64,000 bases of DNA from Gilvimarinus algae (lineage in GTDB: Bacteria > Pseudomonadota > Gammaproteobacteria > Pseudomonadales > Cellvibrionaceae), in assembly GCF_030518215.1 (NCBI RefSeq), contig NZ_JAULRT010000062.1:62001-126000 (forward strand). The letters run 5' to 3'. Shown piece by piece: positions 61,052 to 64,000 of this stretch. Within the stretch, counting starts at the first letter, position 1. Each line of letters begins with the position of its first letter. Below the pieces are notes generated by a model. It was not told the origin of the DNA and searched no databases. It saw only the letters and a list, made by a program, of their open reading frames with translations. Position numbers and translations under genes: made by a program.

Positions 61052-61519
61052 TTAGCGGCGCTCGGTGTCTGGGGCTGAGGTTTTGTCGCCACCACAGAGA
61101 AAAGACAATTCGGGGTCGACCAAAAAGTGACCGCTCAGGGTATTGCGCCCGAGCAACATGCGAAACAGCATGGTTTCTCGATTGGTCAGGGTCATTTCGG
61201 TCAACAGGGTATTTCCGGCAATACTGATAGCAGTCTCAATCACGTAGCGCTCTTCTTTGTGACCGCCGGAGTCGGTCACTGTGCGTCTGTCGAGCACCGG
61301 GCTCTCACAAATGTACTCCGGCTCGTTTGAATGCTGTTTTGGATGCAGACCAAAGCGCACCCAGTCGTTGCCACTGCGGCTAAACGGTTCCACGAAAAAA
61401 GCGTGCAGTGCGGAGGTCTTTGCGCCCGTATCGACTTTGGCCTTGACATAAAATTGACCAAAATCCGGAAACATCACCCATTCGCGCCAGCCCACGCAAG
61501 TTTTGTTGTTTGATGTCAT
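61052..61519 (-). CDS. rimB: RimB-type retropepsin-like protease
   Basis: 155 residues from ATG at 61519. The retropepsin-like aspartate motif V-D30-T-G-A-K-T-S-A-L identifies the RimB/PF05618 family; the flanking W-R-E-W-V and G-R-N-T-L-S-G-H-F-L-V-D match too. In Pseudomonas fluorescens RimB modulates RimK-made polyglutamate on bS6. It leads the minus-strand operon rimB-rimK-AstE-like. RimA of that organism is not present here. Confidence 0.88.
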   Translation of the reverse strand: MTSNNKTCVGWREWVMFPDFGQFYVKAKVDTGAKTSALHAFFVEPFSRSGNDWVRFGLHPKQHSNEPEYICESPVLDRRTVTDSGGHKEERYVIETAISIAGNTLLTEMTLTNRETMLFRMLLGRNTLSGHFLVDPELSFLCGGDKTSAPDTERR

Positions 61520-61776
61520 AGTCTCTTCAATTCCGCATTCTCCTCGAGGGCCTGGCAACTATAGCAGTTTCATGCCCTAGAGTATTCAGGGGCCAGCGCG
61601 CTGACAGAACAAAGTCGTTTGATAAAGCATAGTGCTCAAACAACCCTTACGCTAACGCTAAGAAAAAAGCTTTGTCCTGTCAAAAAATTGTGGTAAATAG
61701 CGCCCAAGAGCAGTACAGAGGGCGTCGACGTCTTCTGAGTGGCTCGTTTGCTGCGCTTTTCGTGTGAGGTAAAGCT

Positions 61777-61974
61777 ATGACTGTAGACCACGATGACGAC
61801 AACTTCACAGACGACGAAGGCGACTCCGCCGGTCAGGCTGAGGCCCTGCCTTCAAACACCAAGGACAGTAATCAGCGGCAGTTGGAGATGCGCCGCCGTC
61901 TTGAAGACCGGCTAGAGCGCCGGCGGCTCAGGGATGAACTCGGTTGTGACGACCTGTGGGAGCTGGATTTCTAG
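61777..61974 (+). CDS. PA3496-family small protein
   Basis: 65 residues, acidic N-terminus (DHDDDNFTDDEGD) and a basic helix with the family pattern R-R-x-L-E-D-R-L-E-R-R-R-L-R-D-E-L. No membrane segment or signal. The PA3496 family is annotated as putative envelope-integrity protein; no mechanism is known. Start ATG at 61777 with GAGGTAAA upstream. A GC hairpin follows. Confidence 0.8.
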   Translation: MTVDHDDDNFTDDEGDSAGQAEALPSNTKDSNQRQLEMRRRLEDRLERRRLRDELGCDDLWELDF

Positions 61975-61984
61975 AGCCCCCCTT

Positions 61985-62007
61985 CGGCAGCTGCCTCCCA
62001 GCTGCCG
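61985..62007 (+). terminator. Hairpin after the PA3496-type gene
   Basis: CGGCAGCTG-CCTCC-CAGCTGCCG is a nine-base-pair stem ten bases after the stop; only a broken pyrimidine run (TCCTTTC) follows, so termination strength is uncertain. Confidence 0.55.
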
Positions 62008-62143
62008 TCCTTTCTACCGGTGCTTAGCACGGGCAAATCTTTACGCTTTTTTTGCATCCGGCCCGGCAGGCCGCCGACCTTTTATGTTATTTTTAGCGCC
62101 ATATGCTATATAAATAATAACGAGTAATGCCCGGTGAAGCCCC

Positions 62144-63448
62144 ATGGCCGCAAAACTGCGCTTGGAAAAAACCCTGTTTGTATTGGTGGTGCTGACCGCT
62201 GTGGCGATCTTCGGGCGAGATTGGTTACTGCGTGAAACCTTTGTCATTGATCCGGCGGCCGACTTTAATTCCCGCCTGTACGGCGACAAGAATGCTGGCG
62301 GTACCACGGACACGGAACTTCTCTCCAGAAGCCCGGAGGGATTTGAGTGGCGCTGTGATCTGCGTTCCGGGTCGGCTTACCCCTATTGCGGGTTCGAGAT
62401 TTTTATCGGTGAGAGCCGCACTCGTGGTATCGACATGAGCGACTACCAAAAAGTCCGGCTCTGGCTCGACTACGAGGGGGTGAACACGTCCATTCGTGTA
62501 TTTTTACGCAATTTCGACCGTCGCTACAGTTCTGCGGCCGATGACACCTCCACCAAATACAATCAAGTGGAGTTTGCCGCCGACTCGCCCCAGGATTTCT
62601 ACGAGTTTGGCTTTGATGATTTCTTTGTCGCCAACTGGTGGTTGCGAGAGCACAACATCCCCCCCCACTTGAGTCATCCGCAGTTCAACAATCTGGTGAG
62701 CCTGGAAATCCAGACCGGCTCCGGGCATATGTTGGGAGAGCACCGATTTGCCCTGCGCCGAGTCGAGTTGGTGGGACAACGTTACGATACCGCTGATTGG
62801 TACTTGGGGATTATTCTCGCCTGGGCGGGTGTAATTCTGGGCTTTCTGGCTTACCGGGTTGCAGTGCTCACCGGCGAGGTGCGCGATCGCAAGATCCGCG
62901 AGCAGGAACTGATAGAGGTAAATGCCCTGCTCGACACTCGCAGTCGGCAGCTGGAAACCCTTGCCAAAACCGACTCGCTCACGGGGGCGTTTAATCGCCA
63001 GGGGATTGAAGAGGCCATTAAGCATGGCTTGTGGGAGTGGCGGCACGACCACAAGCCGCTGTCTATTGTGATGATGGACGTCGATCACTTTAAGCAGATC
63101 AACGATACCTATGGTCACAGCGTGGGCGATATCGTGCTTGCGGGTATCTCCTCTCTGGTCAAAGAACACATTCGCACCACGGATCTCTTTGCCCGCTGGG
63201 GTGGGGAAGAGTTTGTGCTGGTGTGCCGCAATACCCGCATTAACTATGCGGCGCACATTGCCGAGAAGCTCCGCCGGTTGATTGCCGAGCACGACTTTGA
63301 GGAGGTGGGGCAGGTCACCGCAAGTTTTGGGGTGGCCGCGCTCAGTGGCAAAAGCAGTATTGAGGATTTGTTTCAAGGTGCGGACGAGGCACTGTACCGC
63401 GCGAAAGACAAAGGCCGAAATCGCACCGAAGTCGCCGGCGGGCTCTAG
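62144..63448 (+). CDS. Membrane-bound diguanylate cyclase
   Basis: 434 residues. Membrane helix at about 10-27, a periplasmic sensor of about 190 residues with no recognised family, second helix at about 220-242, coiled coil and a GGDEF domain with G353-G-E-E-F357 active site. The I-site R-x-x-D is seen as R-T-T-D some eleven residues before it, so product inhibition is likely. The sensor has a galactose-binding-like feel (beta-rich, Trp/Asp/Asn) but is unassigned. It makes cyclic-di-GMP. Confidence 0.9.
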   Translation: MAAKLRLEKTLFVLVVLTAVAIFGRDWLLRETFVIDPAADFNSRLYGDKNAGGTTDTELLSRSPEGFEWRCDLRSGSAYPYCGFEIFIGESRTRGIDMSDYQKVRLWLDYEGVNTSIRVFLRNFDRRYSSAADDTSTKYNQVEFAADSPQDFYEFGFDDFFVANWWLREHNIPPHLSHPQFNNLVSLEIQTGSGHMLGEHRFALRRVELVGQRYDTADWYLGIILAWAGVILGFLAYRVAVLTGEVRDRKIREQELIEVNALLDTRSRQLETLAKTDSLTGAFNRQGIEEAIKHGLWEWRHDHKPLSIVMMDVDHFKQINDTYGHSVGDIVLAGISSLVKEHIRTTDLFARWGGEEFVLVCRNTRINYAAHIAEKLRRLIAEHDFEEVGQVTASFGVAALSGKSSIEDLFQGADEALYRAKDKGRNRTEVAGGL

Positions 63449-63499
63449 CGGGCAGTCAGGCGTTTTCGAGAACCCCCGAAAGGGCTCACTTGCGCTGAA

Positions 63500-64000
63500 T
63501 TAGCGAAAATCGCTGGCGCCAGCTTGACTGGGTTGGCCGGGACAGCGCGTGCGAAAGCGCTTGCCATCTTCGAGACGCAGTGCCGTCAGGCACCCACCCC
63601 ACACGCAACCAGTATCCAGCGCCGTGACATTGGCGGCATCGGCTTTGCCTTCGAGCGCGGCCCAGTGGCCGAAAACAATACGCTCTTTGCGACACAGATG
63701 ACTTGGGTGAGCAAACCAGGGTAGAAAACCGCTGGCGTGCCTTTTGCCCGTGGCAGTTTTGTTCTCAAACTCCAGCTCGCCGTCGAGCGTACAAAAGCGC
63801 ATCCGGGTAAAGTAGTTGGTAATCACCCGCAGTCGCTCATTGCCGATGAGTCGGTTTTTCCACTTGGCCGGTTGGTTACCGTACATGTTGGCCAGAAAGT
63901 CGTTGACATAGTCGCTTTGCAGGACAGCTTCGACCTCACGCGCATGCGCCGTCGCTTGGGTTAGATTCCAAATAGGCGGTATACCGGCATGGACCATGGT
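63500..64000 (-). CDS. apaH: ApaH, diadenosine tetraphosphatase (3' part only)
   Basis: The last 167 codons of a gene whose start lies beyond the right edge. V-H-A-G-I-P-P-I-W (metallophosphatase motif with catalytic His), A-R-E-V-E-A-V-L, F-G-H-W-A-A-L-E-G and L-D-T-G-C-V-W-G-G match the symmetrical Ap4A hydrolase. The N-terminal G-D-x-H-G block is missing only because of the window edge. It converges with the diguanylate cyclase gene. Confidence 0.88.
   Translation of the reverse strand, partial: TMVHAGIPPIWNLTQATAHAREVEAVLQSDYVNDFLANMYGNQPAKWKNRLIGNERLRVITNYFTRMRFCTLDGELEFENKTATGKRHASGFLPWFAHPSHLCRKERIVFGHWAALEGKADAANVTALDTGCVWGGCLTALRLEDGKRFRTRCPGQPSQAGASDFR

Overview
The window reads as a chromosomal segment of a free-living, probably marine or soil gammaproteobacterium, most likely of the Cellvibrionales/Pseudomonadales side. 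The inference rests on gene order: the rpsU-dnaG-rpoD operon with a CAU tRNA behind it; the proA-nadD-rsfS-rlmH-mrdA-mrdB-mltB-rlpA-dacA-ybeD-lipB-lipA block; a rimB-rimK pair; and a PA3496-type protein. Codon use is moderately GC-rich and even. No phage, insertion sequence or CRISPR array is visible, so the novelty is in regulation, repeats and small genes.

Layout. 1-11.5 kb: an envelope and general stress island. It holds DjlA, a ferritin-like protein, a two-BON periplasmic protein, an AI-2E family permease, a DUF1328 protein, YqjD/YqjE-like membrane proteins, two tiny proteins and an acidic lipoprotein. These flank a signalling cassette: a sigma-54 response regulator, a 75-residue HisKA-like protein, a CHASE3 histidine kinase, an Rcp1-like receiver and a REC-HK-REC-REC hybrid. 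Five sigma-54 -24/-12 sites lie correctly placed in front of the flanking genes, which suggests a self-contained regulon. 11.7-22.4 kb: MscS channel, fuconate-dehydratase-like enolase, CPA2 antiporter, a TetR-controlled RND efflux operon with tandem palindromic operators, and a TonB-like protein.

22.4-33.1 kb: a tRNA with a decayed duplicate and a hairpin-repeat region, then rpoD, dnaG, yqeY and rpsU, and divergently tsaD, folB and folK; then a CorA-like transporter, a pteridine-reductase-like SDR and cca. 33.1-38.8 kb: a possible small RNA, an EamA permease, a TorF-type porin, galE and a PhoPQ-like system with a PepSY protein. 39-50.5 kb: proA, nadD, ribosome maturation genes, the rod-shape and peptidoglycan block, and lipoate synthesis. 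50.5-64 kb: GNAT, GDPD, a short MscS protein, an FHA-EAL protein, two aminotransferases separated by a 16-copy heptamer tandem repeat, a STAS protein, a PAS-GGDEF-EAL protein, the rimB-rimK-AstE-like operon, a PA3496-type protein, a diguanylate cyclase and the 3' part of apaH.

Working together: the left end looks like a two-component, sigma-54-driven envelope stress response. The centre carries housekeeping replication, transcription, translation and wall synthesis. The right end is rich in cyclic-di-GMP proteins around the S6 glutamylation genes.
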